DNA of 60,000 nucleotides, taken from contig NC_081407.1 in assembly GCF_030272615.1 (NCBI RefSeq), positions 263,674,574 to 263,734,573 of the forward strand, in the 5' to 3' direction. The notes beneath the pieces are model-generated. The model saw nothing but the letters and a program-made list of their open reading frames with translations. It did not search any database and had not been told where the DNA came from. The position numbers and the translations under genes are program-made. The stretch is from Cryptomeria japonica. Its lineage: Eukaryota; Streptophyta; Pinopsida; Cupressales; Cupressaceae. Below, in pieces: positions 11,426 to 22,147 of the stretch; position 1 is the first letter of the stretch, and each line of letters starts with the position of its first letter.

Positions 11426-12602
11426 AAGAATAGAGTGGATGAACTTTGCCCCCAAGCATAGAGGTTTTCATTTGCAAAAAGGCAATATGTAAGATTGTCA
11501 TAGTATTTAGCACAACTGAATAAGTGTTCTTGAACTTTTCAAAGATAGAGACCCAACCCACACTTGGAACCTTTGGAAAATTCAACTGAACATTCCTAGC
11601 AACTGGGAAGTAGACTCAAAAGGGAAGGATAATCCCAAATTGGATCAAGGTACTTAGTCTTTGATTACCCATGTGTGTGCAAGTGGGTTCATTCCGGCTC
11701 ATATGATCATTGTAATCTTCAGAATCCAACATGGCTAGCTACATGAGTTACCTTGACTTCAAAAGCATCCTGGATAGAGCCTCGCTGCCAGCGAGCGTCC
11801 ATAGCCCTGATGAGGTTATCGCTATAATCTCACAAATATTGCTCCATTTCCAGCCAGGCATCCATAGCCCCGATGGAGTTATTTTCATGTTCGCATAGCC
11901 AATCATTTTGATATTGCATTTTGCTTTTCTTGATATTCATTTTCTTTCTCATGCTTTTGATATTTCTTTTTGCTCTTTATTTTTCTTGCATTGGCTTGTA
12001 AGTGATGAAACTTACATGGGTCTGATAATTACAGTGGCGCTGAAGCAAGATTTTAGTTTTTTCACTAGCCATGTCTTCAATTTAAGAGATCAAAATGATT
12101 TTAGAGTAATCAATTAAGTGTATGAGATATAGTAATCAAAACATGTTAGTACCAAGATACGATAAGTGGTTCTCTTCTGCATTGAGTGTGTATCCCAACC
12201 AAAATAAAATGTTAAAGAGGAACAACCTTGGATTCTGAAGCATTTAATGAATAGATATCTAGGAAAAGGACTGAACATTAGATTCAAGCATGGGCAAGTA
12301 TGTGACAAAATGAAACAAACACCTATCTTACAGATGAAGGATTTATGCAAAGGATTGAATGATAGGGATTGAAGGATATAAAATGTGTTGGATAATAGAT
12401 AGAATATTTGAATATTTGTGTGAGGATAGATGGAAATGTATTCAAGAGGAGTGTTGGTACATAGCTCAAGAAGTGATGAAGAGATGGAGGAAAATCAAAT
12501 TTTGGGACATAAGAACCCAAAATAGATAAAAGAAATGATGGAAGAATAGTTTTGGAAAGATGTTTATATAGATGGTTGAAAGAAGTTCAAAGATGGGTTC
12601 CT

Positions 12603-13418
12603 TTATTGATCTTTCTTATGGATCATTTCAAGTGATGGATTGGTGGATGGAGGGAGGTAAGGACCCAAGGTGGATGGAAGGGATGGATAATTCAATTGTG
12701 GAATGAAAGGACCTAAGATAGATTTAGAAGAAGAAGAGTTTGAATTTGGAATGAAAGGACCTAGAATGGATTTGGAGGATGAAAAGTTTGACTTTGGAAT
12801 GAAAGGACCTAAGATATATTTGGAGGATGAAGAGATTGACTTTGGAATGAAAGGACCTAAGATAGATTTGGAGGATGAAAGGATTCCTTGATCTTGATCT
12901 TGACTTGGAGTAGGATCATTTGAGTTTGTGCTTTCCTCTTGATTTGGAATTAGATTAGTGAAGGAGATGGAAGGGATATCATGCTCTTTCTTAGGAGGTG
13001 GATGTTGAATGGGAATTTTCTCTTGAGATGGAAAGGGATCATCATGGATAGAATACCAAAAGATTAGGGTATCATCATAAGATTCTTGATAGGTGGGATC
13101 TTGATAAAAAAGGGGATTAGATTGGAGAGCCATGATATCTTGATCTTGATTTACGCTAGGAGTCATTTCCTTTGACTGAGTTTCCTTTTTCTTGGTTTGA
13201 TAATGAATGGTCATATGAATGATCAAAGTTGATGTTTTTGATAGGTTGACGTAGAGAAATTTACTCCTTTTGATAAGGGCCCCAGGACTAGGTTGTCTCT
13301 TCTTTAACTTAGTTTTGTGATGAAGACTTGTTCTTCTCAAAATGTGAGGAGTGGTCATACATGAATGATCAAAGGTTGACGTTGATGTTGGATTTGTATA
13401 CTTCATTTGAATACTCAA
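12603..13418 (-). CDS. G-family ORF with 16-residue tandem repeats (function unknown)
   Basis: Open minus-strand frame of 271 codons. The first ATG is at 13406, but the frame stays open further upstream towards the LINE insertion, so the true start is unclear. The N-terminal part has PHILRRTSLH, LKKRQPSPGALIKR and FLYVN. A middle part contains WYSIHDDPF. The C-terminal third has four 16-residue repeats of the form SKSILGPFIPKSNFSS, encoded by exact 48-bp units at 12701-12892, plus a degenerate fifth. G2 keeps the N-terminal block (HILRKRNLH, LKKRPLSSKALIKR, FFYLN) and a block resembling the middle one at 33694-34074, which argues that this is a real family protein. I recognise no known domain. 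It is not gag or pol as far as I can see. Confidence 0.55.
   Translation of the reverse strand: MSIQMKYTNPTSTSTFDHSCMTTPHILRRTSLHHKTKLKKRQPSPGALIKRSKFLYVNLSKTSTLIIHMTIHYQTKKKETQSKEMTPSVNQDQDIMALQSNPLFYQDPTYQESYDDTLIFWYSIHDDPFPSQEKIPIQHPPPKKEHDIPSISFTNLIPNQEESTNSNDPTPSQDQDQGILSSSKSILGPFIPKSISSSSKYILGPFIPKSNFSSSKSILGPFIPNSNSSSSKSILGPFIPQLNYPSLPSTLGPYLPPSTNPSLEMIHKKDQ
12701..12892 (-). repeat. 48-bp x4 coding minisatellite
   Basis: The word GAATGAAAGG recurs at 12701, 12749, 12797 and 12845. The exact 48-bp period preserves the reading frame of the surrounding ORF on the minus strand (16 residues per unit). Confidence 0.92.
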
Positions 13419-13715
13419 GTTTACTTTATCAAGTAGAGGTTTAGATTCACCCCCATGACAAAGTGTGTCAAATGATATGGATAAAGTCTCCCGATATGGA
13501 AACTTGATTTGACAGCTTAATGTTTAAACTCAGTATGTTTTTGATTAAGGAAAAGCAGATTTTGAAGGGGCCTCAAAAACCTTTACAAGCATAACTTAAA
13601 CAACAAAAGAAAAGAGATACAAAAAGGAACAGACATCAAAAAGCTAGCAGAAAACCAAAGAAAACTAGAAAAAGCCCCATAAAGCCATCAAGTTAGCCGG
13701 ACTCCAAGAGAGAAA

Positions 13716-15383
13716 CTAGTTGATTTTTTCCAGGGCATTCACTAGGGTGTTGCTAATTTTATGGAGCTCTTTGATGTTATCCCTGAGATTAGGGAGATCC
13801 TTTGCAGAAGCAGCCACAAATTTCTTGACACTAGCCCTACTCCTCTTCGCAGTGCCACCAACCAGAGTAACTTCACTGCTACCAGTTTGGATAGTCTCTT
13901 CGTCCAAGTCAAGTTCCACTACCGATTTTGGAGAGCTAGTATGATCAATGACCTTAGCAATATCCTCCAGGTTTTTAGTGACAACAGATAGGATACTCGG
14001 GATAACGCCCATTAGATTTTTCATCGCCTCTCTCCCTTCTCCCAACAATTTAACCTTATCCTCCATATTCTGCTTCCAATTTATCTGGTCTTTGTTGTCA
14101 TCCTCCCTCTTCTGATCCATGTTTATCCCCTTTTTTCCTAGGTTCTTCAGGAGCTCGTAAGTCCATTTGTCATAATCTATTCTCGCTTCACTGAGTTTCT
14201 TGAGGTTATCCAAGAGAATCCCTTTATCCGCACTTTCCTTATCATCACTAGCTTTGTCCTTAGTCATGTCCTTCTCAGAATCTTTTTTCATTTCCTTCTC
14301 AAAATTCACATCAGTTTCCTCATTATCCTTGAAATCCACATCCTCCATAGGATAGCTGTTGTCCTTACCATGGCAATCACTGAGGGTAGGGCTTTCATTT
14401 AGAGGCTCATTATCACCACTTTCTTCCTCATTGCCCAGCTCCTCATCGTTCCAGCTGTCTTCGCCATTGGAGTCATCAGTCTCCATTTCGCTGCATTCCT
14501 TATCAATTTCCTCTATTTCCATCCCAGGGGCACCTTTTCTTTTTTTGCTAGAGGACGCCTTCTCCTTGTTGGAGTCTCCTCCCTCCATCTTTCTCTTACC
14601 TGAAGAGGTGGAAATCCTCTTGTTTTCCAGCAGGGTGAGGGTTTTACAGTGCTCTTAGATGAGAAGCAAAAGCCCACAGTGGAGAATCAAGCTAGAGGGA
14701 TTTTTACTATGTTTATTGAGGGACCTAGAAAGGGACCTAAAAAGGTAGTAGGGCAGAGATACCTTTTTTTCATGTCTGAAATGGTTTAAGAGAACGAAGT
14801 GGTAGGTGTGGGCCCTGGAGAATCGGTCCTCAACTGTGATGTATTCCAATATTGCATTCAGAACCCATCCCCAAATTTTCTTAATATTAGCTGCTTCATA
14901 GTAGCCCCCAGTGGCTTTGCCGATTCTAACTCTCTCTTTCTCTTTCCTCGAGAACAGATTGACCGCATTGTTGGAGACTTTAAGGTCTCGAAAGAAACTA
15001 AGCCTTGTGTGGGGCATTCCAGTCACTGTAGCTATAAGCCCAGCATCCAGCTTGAACTTAACTCCATAGATTTTAAATGAGCCATTAGACCAATTTTTGG
15101 AAATCTTGGAAACGGTGAGGTTTACCCTACCTTTATCATAGTCCACGAGCTTCTCCATGAAGCTCATGAGAGAACCCTTTTCTAGTTTTGCCCACACTTT
15201 TGTCATCTCTTTCCAAGTCGACGTATTATCTGGTTCCTCCCTTCTTAGGTCTCCTCCCATCTTCGAATTTAGATTATTTGCTCTGTTTCTCTGCAAACTA
15301 AGCCCTTCTTTCCCGAAGTTGCTCAAGATTTTGAACCAAGAAAACCACAAAGCATGCGGGAAAATATTATAGATTGTTGGGGA
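13716..15383 (-). pseudogene. L1 third ORF (ORF3), one internal stop
   Basis: Continuous minus-strand frame from 15383 to the stop after LEKIN at 13716, broken once by TAG at 14655-14657. L2 has a tyrosine codon at that place. Layout: an N-terminal domain of about 230 residues with GVKFKLDAGLIATVTGMP, RAHTYHFVLLNHF and SLPYYLFRSL; a Lys/Ser stretch (KASSSKKRKG) that could be a nuclear signal; a long acidic region; then a helical, coiled-coil-like C terminus (NLRDNIKELHKISNTL). The ATG seen in L2 is altered here. The frame has drifted much less than pol genes of neighbouring elements. Function unknown. Confidence 0.75.
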
Positions 15384-15429
15384 TCAGCTACTTTGCCAAA
15401 TAATGTTGACCTTTCCATCAAGGCATAAA

Positions 15430-15834
15430 TTATTCATAATCCCTGTCATGATTATACTGTCCTTCTCTCCCCATATGACGATCCTTTCTAAGGAGCTCTT
15501 TAATGTATAAATTGAGCTCTTCCCCATGCCAAATTGATTGGGAGTCAGAGTAAACTCCTATATTCACTAGATAGTCTACCACACTATTTTGCTTTCTAAA
15601 GGCATGTTGAATAATAATTTCTTTAAAACTTGCAATGATCTCCCTAGCTTTCATGATAATATTTTCAATTGACCAAGATGGCTCTGACTCCCCCTTGAGA
15701 CACTTAATAATATTAAGTGAATCTCCCTCAAGCCATAATTTTTCATAATTAAGACTTTTGGCTAAAATTAAGGTGTTCAGGGTAGCTAAGGCTTCGAAAA
15801 AATGACTAGTTTGATTCCCCAAAGGACCAGCCAT
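15430..15834 (-). pseudogene. L1 ORF2 C-terminal RNase H fragment
   Basis: 134 codons matching the RNase H at the end of L2 ORF2. Visible motifs are FFEALATLNTL with the glutamate, WLEGDSLNIIKCLKG with the catalytic aspartate, and the degenerate VVDYLVNIG where L2 has VADCLANLG. It starts at the truncation point of the insertion and ends 24 bp before the ORF3 start region. Confidence 0.88.
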
Positions 15835-16109
15835 TGCTTTTAAACTTGGTATGTTGTTTGTTTGATATAATCCGTTTAGATGGCAGACCTTTTGATCAAG
15901 GTGATGATAATACTTGATTTTGATAGGATAAAGTCTTACCTCTAGCTAGTTGAAGATTCAAAAAAACTTGTTCTAAGAATGCCTTGTTGATTTGGAATTG
16001 TTTTCTCTGATAATTGGATTCAGATTCTAACTATTGAGTTTGACAGAAGACCAATAAGGGTACTCAAGACTATTGATGAAAATTTCATTAAAGACCTGAT
16101 TTGCTCTCT

Positions 16110-16500
16110 ATTTTTCTTGGTTTTTACCATGCGCTAAAACAGAGACTGGATGTGCTAACGAATGTTCCAGATGCACCACAGAAGGCTCTCTATGCGCTAA
16201 GATGCCTGTCCTATGCACTAACTCAGATTGTTTGAAAATGATTGCTCTGGATGGGTTATGCGTTAATATGTTCCGATTACGCGCTTTTGTTTGGACTGAA
16301 AGTACTATGACATGTCTTGGATGCACTACGTAGATGCTTGAATGTGCTATAATGATGTTGATAAGTGCTACTTGAAATTTCACCAGTGTGATACTATTTA
16401 TTCACTAAGTTGAGTGATGAAAGTGCTAAGATTCGGCTCGTATGCGCTAGAGAATGTTCCAGATGTGCTAGGAAGTTGCTCCTACATGCTAAACTGCCAT
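16110..16500 (-). repeat. G1 inner GCGCTA-type repeat field
   Basis: Irregular array of ATGCGCTA, ATGTGCTA and ATGCACTA words about 20-30 bp apart. The same motif recurs next to the primer site at 18340-18575 and in the G2 leader, so it is a family feature. Confidence 0.7.
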
Positions 16501-17519
16501 GATTGCTTTGTTTTTGCTATTTTTGAATTTTAACACTTGTGATTTTGAGGGATGGTTTTGTTTTGGATACTTAAGTTTACTAAGTCGAATAGATAAAATC
16601 TTGATTACTTGGTTTGATATTCCCCTAATCTTTTTGGATGAAAGTCTTTCCTAAAGATAGTTGAAATGTTGATAACCATCTCAAAAGATGTTTTGTTGGA
16701 TTTTCAAATCTTCTCCAATTTATGATTTTTCCTTGTTTGAATTGACTTTTGAGTTTGATTGTTGGATGCTTTGCAAGATATTTTAACATTTGTGACAAGA
16801 ATACAAAGCACACATGAAGACAATGGTCATCCTAATGCTAAAATTTGAGTGTATGTTCTTTTGAGGATGTGTTCAAATCCTTGATGTTATCACTGGTTTG
16901 ATTTACAACAAAAGACACATCAGATAGACTCTTTATTTAAAGGTCATTGACAATATCATAGCCCACTAGTCTCGATACCCTGTCAGCTCAAATAGCCTTG
17001 TCACCCCCTAAGGGGTGCCCATTTTTTTGCCTTTTGCCAGAAATTAACCCAAAGTGAATTGCTTCACAATTGAGTAGTTATCTTGGGAGATATATGGTGA
17101 GTAATCTTGGGGGTGGATTCTTCCCCACCCTTGCACTATGATATTGCCAATGTTTGGCAACTGACTCAACTCAAAGTTTCTATTGCTAAGGTTCGTAATC
17201 AGGCTTTCGTTCGGTCCTCAGTGATAAACTCCCTCGGGAGGCTTCCTAGCCTTTAGAACAAAGGCTTTACGCATTGTAAGGGACTTTCATCAGCCTCCAC
17301 TTTTTATTATAGTGGGTTGGAACACTTGGTGATAAAGTCATTTCCCACTTGGGTTGTTCCCCTCACACTGGCCGTAATGGCTTTAAGAGTTTTTAGCTCC
17401 TTGGGAGGGCAAGCTTGCTAAAGGATTTAAAATGCTTGAAGTACATAAAGCATACGAGTGGTTTGGCTTTTTGATCACCCAGTTAAGGGGAGAGCATATA
17501 CTTTCCACTTTCGAGACAA

Positions 17520-18020
17520 GACAAACAAGGTTCTTTTTAACCTTTAATACAATAATTTGATAACTTCTACTTGGAGATGTTGCTCCAACAAGCATGGTGT
17601 TCTTTTTAACCCTTCATTGCAAAGTGTGTATTTCTGAAAACCTTTGAAAAATAAGCCTGGTCAACAAAGTAAATCATGATTTTGGTCAACAAAATTAAAG
17701 TCGATAGGGGAAAGTTTTCCCTCTTTGTTTTGCATAAAATGAAGATGAGGTTCTTTTTCCTTTTGCAATGAATTGAGATTGATCCTTTTAGGCACCAAAG
17801 GAAGGTGAAGTTTGTTTTAACCTTGCTAAAAGTAAGTTTGTTTGGTTCTTTTTATAGCTTCCAAAATGAAGTGTTTTTCCTCTAATCTTGCAAGAAAGCA
17901 AATATGAAGTTGTTGTTCTTTTTACCTTGCAATAAAGAGAGATGTATTTTCTTTTAAGCACCAAAAAGAGGTTTATTTTATTTTCTACAAGAAGGGGGAG
18001 TGGATTCTTTTTAACCAACT
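17520..18020 (-). repeat. G1 repeated TTAAAAAGAAC motif
   Basis: About eight copies of GTTCTTTTTAACC or close variants on the plus strand, at irregular 30-90 bp spacing. In G2 the same purine-rich motif is on the sense strand, for example AGTTAAAAAGAACACC near 32624. The region has no supported gene. Confidence 0.65.
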
Positions 18021-18339
18021 TTTGTTGAAAGAAAGTAAAAAAAGAAACTTAAAGCCTCTAAACTAAGTCCTTCCCCTGCACAAAAAAAAGATTAGAACCT
18101 GCACACAGTCAGTGATCAAATGTTAGTGTGGGCTTACACAAGCCTAAATTTTGATCTTGATTACAAATTTTACAATACCAATCCTGAAATGCCCTAAAAT
18201 TTGACTAAGTCTGAAATTTGGAGGATCTTCCAAAAACTAGATTTTGTATTATAACTCCTAGAGGTCCGAAACCCCTCTCAAACATCCTGACAATATATAT
18301 GGAATATAATTTTTTACTCTGCTATAAACTTTTGCCTCT

Positions 18340-18575
18340 GTCATCTCTATGCGCTAAACTATTGCATAGATACGCTAAGAAAAAGAACCTATGCACTATT
18401 ATGTGGCCCAAATGTGCTAAAATAGTGCTCCTATGCATTTGACAAGCAGAAAAGGGTATGTACCACAAAGTTTACAAAATGCACTAAAGAATGGCCTATA
18501 AGCGCTAAACAATGCCATGGATGTGCTAAAGTTTAGCACACATGCGCTACAAAAAGTTTCAAATGTGCTATTCTG
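18340..18575 (-). repeat. G1 leader array of GCGCTA motifs next to the primer site
   Basis: Plus-strand words ATGCGCTA, AAGCGCTA, ATGTGCTA and AATGCACTA recur about ten times in the 300 bp just inside the primer site. The core AGCGCT is palindromic. Confidence 0.7.
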
Positions 18576-18636
18576 GTATTTTGGAGTGATTGTTGTCCTT
18601 TACCTGCATGAAAAATGATGTTATTTTTGGGGATGT

Positions 18637-18654
18637 GCCCCACGGTGGGTGCCA
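18637..18654 (-). other. G1 primer binding site, tRNA-Lys type
   Basis: The minus strand reads TGGCACCCACCGTGGGGC, four bases from the 5' LTR end. From memory of plant tRNA-Lys (3' end GCCCCACGGTGGGCG plus CCA) it is complementary over 18 nt with one mismatch. It also fixes the element's orientation. Confidence 0.8.
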
Positions 18655-18658
18655 GAAA

Positions 18659-20028
18659 TGTATGCTGGAAATGTGGTGTCAACTTGTAGGAGGAGAAAAA
18701 AATTCAAACACACACATGAAACATTGCATTAGAGGTTAGAAATCCAAACAAAGAAAGTTAGTAGATCTAAACTCTTAAAATTGTTCCATGTTCCTCTATC
18801 TCCAAGGATCTTCAAGATTCAAGGTGGCTCTCAGCTTGGAAGAGCACTTGATTCTTTAAGATGACAACCTAAAGAATAAGATTTATGATTCTAAGATCTA
18901 AATGGAATGCAACCAAGACCCTAGTGATGAATTAGATATGAAACTAGATGATGATAGGATGCAAGATATTGATATGAAGCTTAAACTAGTATGAAAATGA
19001 TACTAATATGAAGCTAACATGATATATCTAAGATTATAATGCTATCAAAATGATCTAAAATGCACTATTCCATCAAAGAGAGATAATATGCTTAATGTTA
19101 TGAGACTATAAATTTGATGCACAAAGACTTGATTATTTTGAAGAAGGAATGGGCTCTATTTATAGGGAAAATAGCGCAATGGATGGTCAAGATTGGATAA
19201 TCTTATCAAGGGCCAGGATTGAAAGTTAATCAATCCATGTTTACAATTCTCACCAATGAAATGGTGACAATTGTCAACAAAAGACTGCTTGAGAGAAGAT
19301 GAAAGAAGCATTAAATGCTTGAGAAGACATGAAGGTTACCTTAGGAGGTAAGGGTTAAGGTTATGTTAGGGTTATCCATTGGATAAAGCTTTTACCCAAA
19401 GGATAAACTCTTGTGCAATGGTTAAAGGAATAGCCATGGTCAAAGTAATGAATGCTTGATGAGACCCTTGGGTTAGATGAGGGTTGAGTTAGAGAGAAAG
19501 TCTCTAATCATGCAAGAGGGTTGAGTTAACCATTAATGGTTTGGAAGACTTTCAAGGTTAACTTGTTGAAGACATAAAGCCTTTAATGGTTTTCAAAGAC
19601 TTTGAGGGTTTGAGAAGTGACTTCCCTTTGTTTAGGGATGTGACAATATTTAGGAAATGGATTAGGCTAAATTATAAGTGTTTAGACGAATCTAGAAGGG
19701 GTTTAGGAGACAAGTGGGAGATGTAGGAAAATGCAAGTGGGGGAAAATAGAATTTAATTAAAATAAAATTAATTTATTTCAATTGTGGTTGCAACTTGCA
19801 TTTGTAAGATTTTACAAGTGGGGGGATTTAATTAAATGGGCTAGAAGGGGGATTTAATTAAATGGCTTAGATAGAAGAAGGGTATATTAATTAAATCTTA
19901 ATTTAATTAATAGGCGATTAGAATAATAAGGATATTAATTAAATATTAATTTAATTAATTAGAAGAATTAAGAATAATTAAATGAATAAAATTCACTTAA
20001 TTCATTGTGCAACTTTTAGGTGTCTACA
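18659..20028 (-). repeat. G1 5' LTR (1370 bp)
   Basis: Partner of 7158-8560. TATA box on the minus strand at 19155-19166. Direct AT-rich TTAATTAAAT runs fill the far right end, as in the other LTR. The target duplication CATAT follows at 20029-20033. Confidence 0.95.
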
Positions 20029-20707
20029 CATATTACAATATCCTTATAGAGAAATCTCTTCATAGGATTTTCACCAACCAAAGACTTAGAGGTAACTCAA
20101 TGACCATAAGACTCTTCCACATGACCTCTCTCTCACACACCTCATATATAGGAGATATATATAATACATGAAACTGTCAAATGGTATTACAAAAAACATT
20201 GGCTAAAACCACCCAATAAAGTAGAGCCGACCTTATCTCTAATCTAGATGCCCTATGATGTGTCAAAACACACATCAACACATGTTCCTCCATTTTACAA
20301 CTCATTTATGTGTGTGATGCAATTTATATTTCCTATTTCATGAGTTGAAACTTTTGGAGGCCATAACTTGTGAACTAGGTGTCCAATTGATGAACTGTTT
20401 GAAGCACTAGAAAGCTTACCAAGTGCTCTATCACCTCGTAACCTTCTATGCTGCTTAAACCCACTTTTTAGGGTATTTTAGAAGGTCTAAAGTCCTCAAA
20501 ATTAAATTTAAGCCTTTCATTGCACCTTAAAAAAAAACTTTAATATCTTCAAAACTAGCTATGATCAACAACAAAAATTTACTAGCATGCTTATCTATCC
20601 AATTTGAATCTTTTGAGAGAATTTTGCACCATTTTGTGCCCAAATGAAAACCTAGTATAAATAGTAACCTCATGTAAATGCAATGTTGAGATGCTATTTT
20701 CCCAACA

Positions 20708-20895
20708 ATTAGCTTCCTTTGACTATATATCTTATCCAAAGTCTTAGCACCACCTCGTGGCTCTATATATCTAGTTTGAATGATCTCCCAAATATTATTT
20801 TGTAATGTCTCCAAATGTGACTCGATTCTCTCCTTCCAATATGGAAAATTTGTACCATAAAAGATAGGAACATTATAATGCACGTCCTGCACCAT
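20708..20895 (-). pseudogene. C2 gag, 5' part
   Basis: Minus-strand start codon at 20895, then the typical Copia gag opening with FYGTNFPYWKERIESHL and NNIWEII, followed by EPRGGAKTLDK. The frame runs into S1 at 20707 and resumes at 6938. The frame beyond 20707 is LTR sequence, not gag. Confidence 0.85.
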
Positions 20896-20939
20896 AGCAG
20901 ATCTACCTCAAGCAATTAAGCTTACTCAAGAGGAACCAT

Positions 20940-20951
20940 GCTCTAATACCA
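20940..20951 (-). other. C2 primer binding site, initiator tRNA-Met type
   Basis: The minus strand reads TGGTATTAGAGC, one change from the common Copia site TGGTATCAGAGC, two bases from the LTR end. Confidence 0.85.
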
Positions 20952-20953
20952 AT

Positions 20954-22142
20954 TTTTGAATTGAAGGCAGGACTTAGAGGGGGGTGAATCCTTCAAAACA
21001 AATAAATTAATGTAGCACATGAAAAATTAACCAACAATACATATCAATGCATGAACACCAAGATTTATATGTGAAAAACCCAAACAGGGAAAAACCATGG
21101 TGGGAGTCAACCCAAAACAATATATCCACTATAAATAGAAATGATTACAAAAGAGAGTTCACTACTCCCGACTTGCACACCAAGGCTAACTACTCGTGGG
21201 ACAAGATATAAAGAGGTCTTGCAAAACCTGAAGCTAATTGCACTCAAAGAAATAAAAGAAAAAAATGATCTGAAAAGAAGTATCTCCTAATCAGGAAGTT
21301 TTCCTTAAACTCTACTTCAAGTGAATTGTATTAACACACAACTATTATCTCAACTACCAAACTTTATCTCATTTCTTTGCAATAGTCTTCAACATAGATT
21401 GCATATCATTTGATCACAACTCTTCTATTCTTCTCAAAACTTCCTTTGAAATTTGCTTTTTACCACATCATATTCACTCTTACAGATTTTACACCTCTAT
21501 AATTCAAACACATATATGCCTTATATACAATATATGTCATCAAAACCTAAACCAAGTTGGCCTAAATCAAAATATACTTTACAAACCAAAAACATACATG
21601 TTGATACACTCCACGTGAAAGAGAGGAACAAAACACATCTCCCACAGATTAATACACTGATCAACAATCCCCGAAACCTAACCAACAACATGTCCACATG
21701 CTTTGCATTAATATAAGTAATCACCAATTAATAACAGAAGCTCCATTTCACTTAACTCAAATATGGATCTCCATATGCTACTGTGAGATCTATAACATAT
21801 CAATCATGCTTCCACAAATCATATTTGAACCTAACGATAGGTCAAACATAGAATATCACAACCAACAATGAACAATACTATAATACTTGAAGAACACAAA
21901 GATGTTTTATGACAACATAACCATCATATATATGATACTGAAACTATATCCAATAATGATAATAATAATACTCAACACCAACACTAGATTCCAGACCCAA
22001 GCACTTCTGGAACAACCACTAGAACAAATGCACCAACAACACAGCAAAATAACTTTGCACCACAAACATCTTGAACCAAACCAAAACAACAAGTTTAACA
22101 TCAATGACAACCACAACAACACATTAACACATACTTCCAACA
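20954..22142 (-). repeat. C2 5' LTR (about 1.19 kb)
   Basis: Matches the outer parts of 634-2622 and ends at ACATACTTCCAACA before the GTATG duplication. The left terminus has decayed from TGTTGAA to TTTTTGAA. It lacks insertion I1, which dates I1 after C2. Confidence 0.92.
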
Positions 22143-22147
22143 GTATG

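Larger units (their letters stand above)
13538..15838 (-). mobile_element. L1: 5'-truncated LINE inside G1
   Basis: The segment matches L2 from its 3' end (53848) up to the RNase H region. It is bracketed by the 15-bp duplication TTTAAACTCAGTATG (13523-13537) and TTTAAACTTGGTATG (15839-15853), two mismatches. The 3' end reads CTTAATCAAAAA on the minus strand, a short A tail. Long duplication, A tail and 5' truncation are the hallmarks of target-primed reverse transcription. It retains the end of ORF2 and nearly all of the third ORF. Confidence 0.93.
7158..20028 (-). mobile_element. G1: 12.9-kb LTR retrotransposon without visible pol
   Basis: The LTRs at 7158-8560 and 18659-20028 both begin TGTATGCTGG and end GGTGTCTACA on the plus strand. 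CATAT is duplicated at 7153-7157 and 20029-20033. The primer site lies beside the right LTR and the polypurine tract beside the left LTR, so the element reads on the minus strand. About 7.8 kb of internal DNA remains after subtracting LINE L1. It has repeat arrays and one ORF (12603-13418) but no protease, integrase or reverse transcriptase. This matches the idea of a large non-autonomous LTR derivative; superfamily is not proven. It is related to G2. Confidence 0.93.
6939..20707 (-). mobile_element. S1: solo LTR in C2 gag, split by G1 (6939-7157 and 20034-20707)
   Basis: Joined across G1, the piece is about 890 bp. It begins TGTAAGGAAG, ends TTTTCCCAACA, and is flanked by ATTAA (6934-6938) and ATTAG (20708-20712), a 5-bp duplication with one change. 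Removing it makes the C2 gag frame continuous (QRKL then NAKARA), which confirms the boundaries. Minus orientation is inferred from GTGGGATTTTTCTCTGG near the left end, which looks like an LTR U5 region. No internal domain or second LTR remains, so it is a solo LTR. Confidence 0.8.
634..22142 (-). mobile_element. C2: decayed Copia LTR retrotransposon, host of a four-level nest
   Basis: The element reads on the minus strand. Its LTRs lie at 20954-22142 (5') and 634-2622 (3'), flanked by the perfect 5-bp duplication GTATG at 629-633 and 22143-22147. An initiator-tRNA-Met type primer site lies next to the 5' LTR and a polypurine tract next to the 3' LTR. Coding order is gag, protease, reverse transcriptase, RNase H, which is the Copia order with reverse transcriptase after the protease side of pol, but no integrase core is visible. 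About 13.8 kb of its span is later insertion (S1 plus G1 plus L1), with further insertions at 819-1661 and near 5236-6230. All frames carry stops. Confidence 0.93.

Noticed and set aside
11007-11585. 192-codon open frame on the minus strand in G1
   Set aside because: Lies over a repeat array whose unit lengths (84, 85, 70) change frame, is Ser/Tyr/Ile-rich by composition and has no visible G2 counterpart.
12703-12891. Plus-strand frame with MKGPKIDLE repeats
   Set aside because: It is the reverse side of the 48-bp repeat. The minus strand is the sense strand of G1, and only that frame has conserved blocks in G2.
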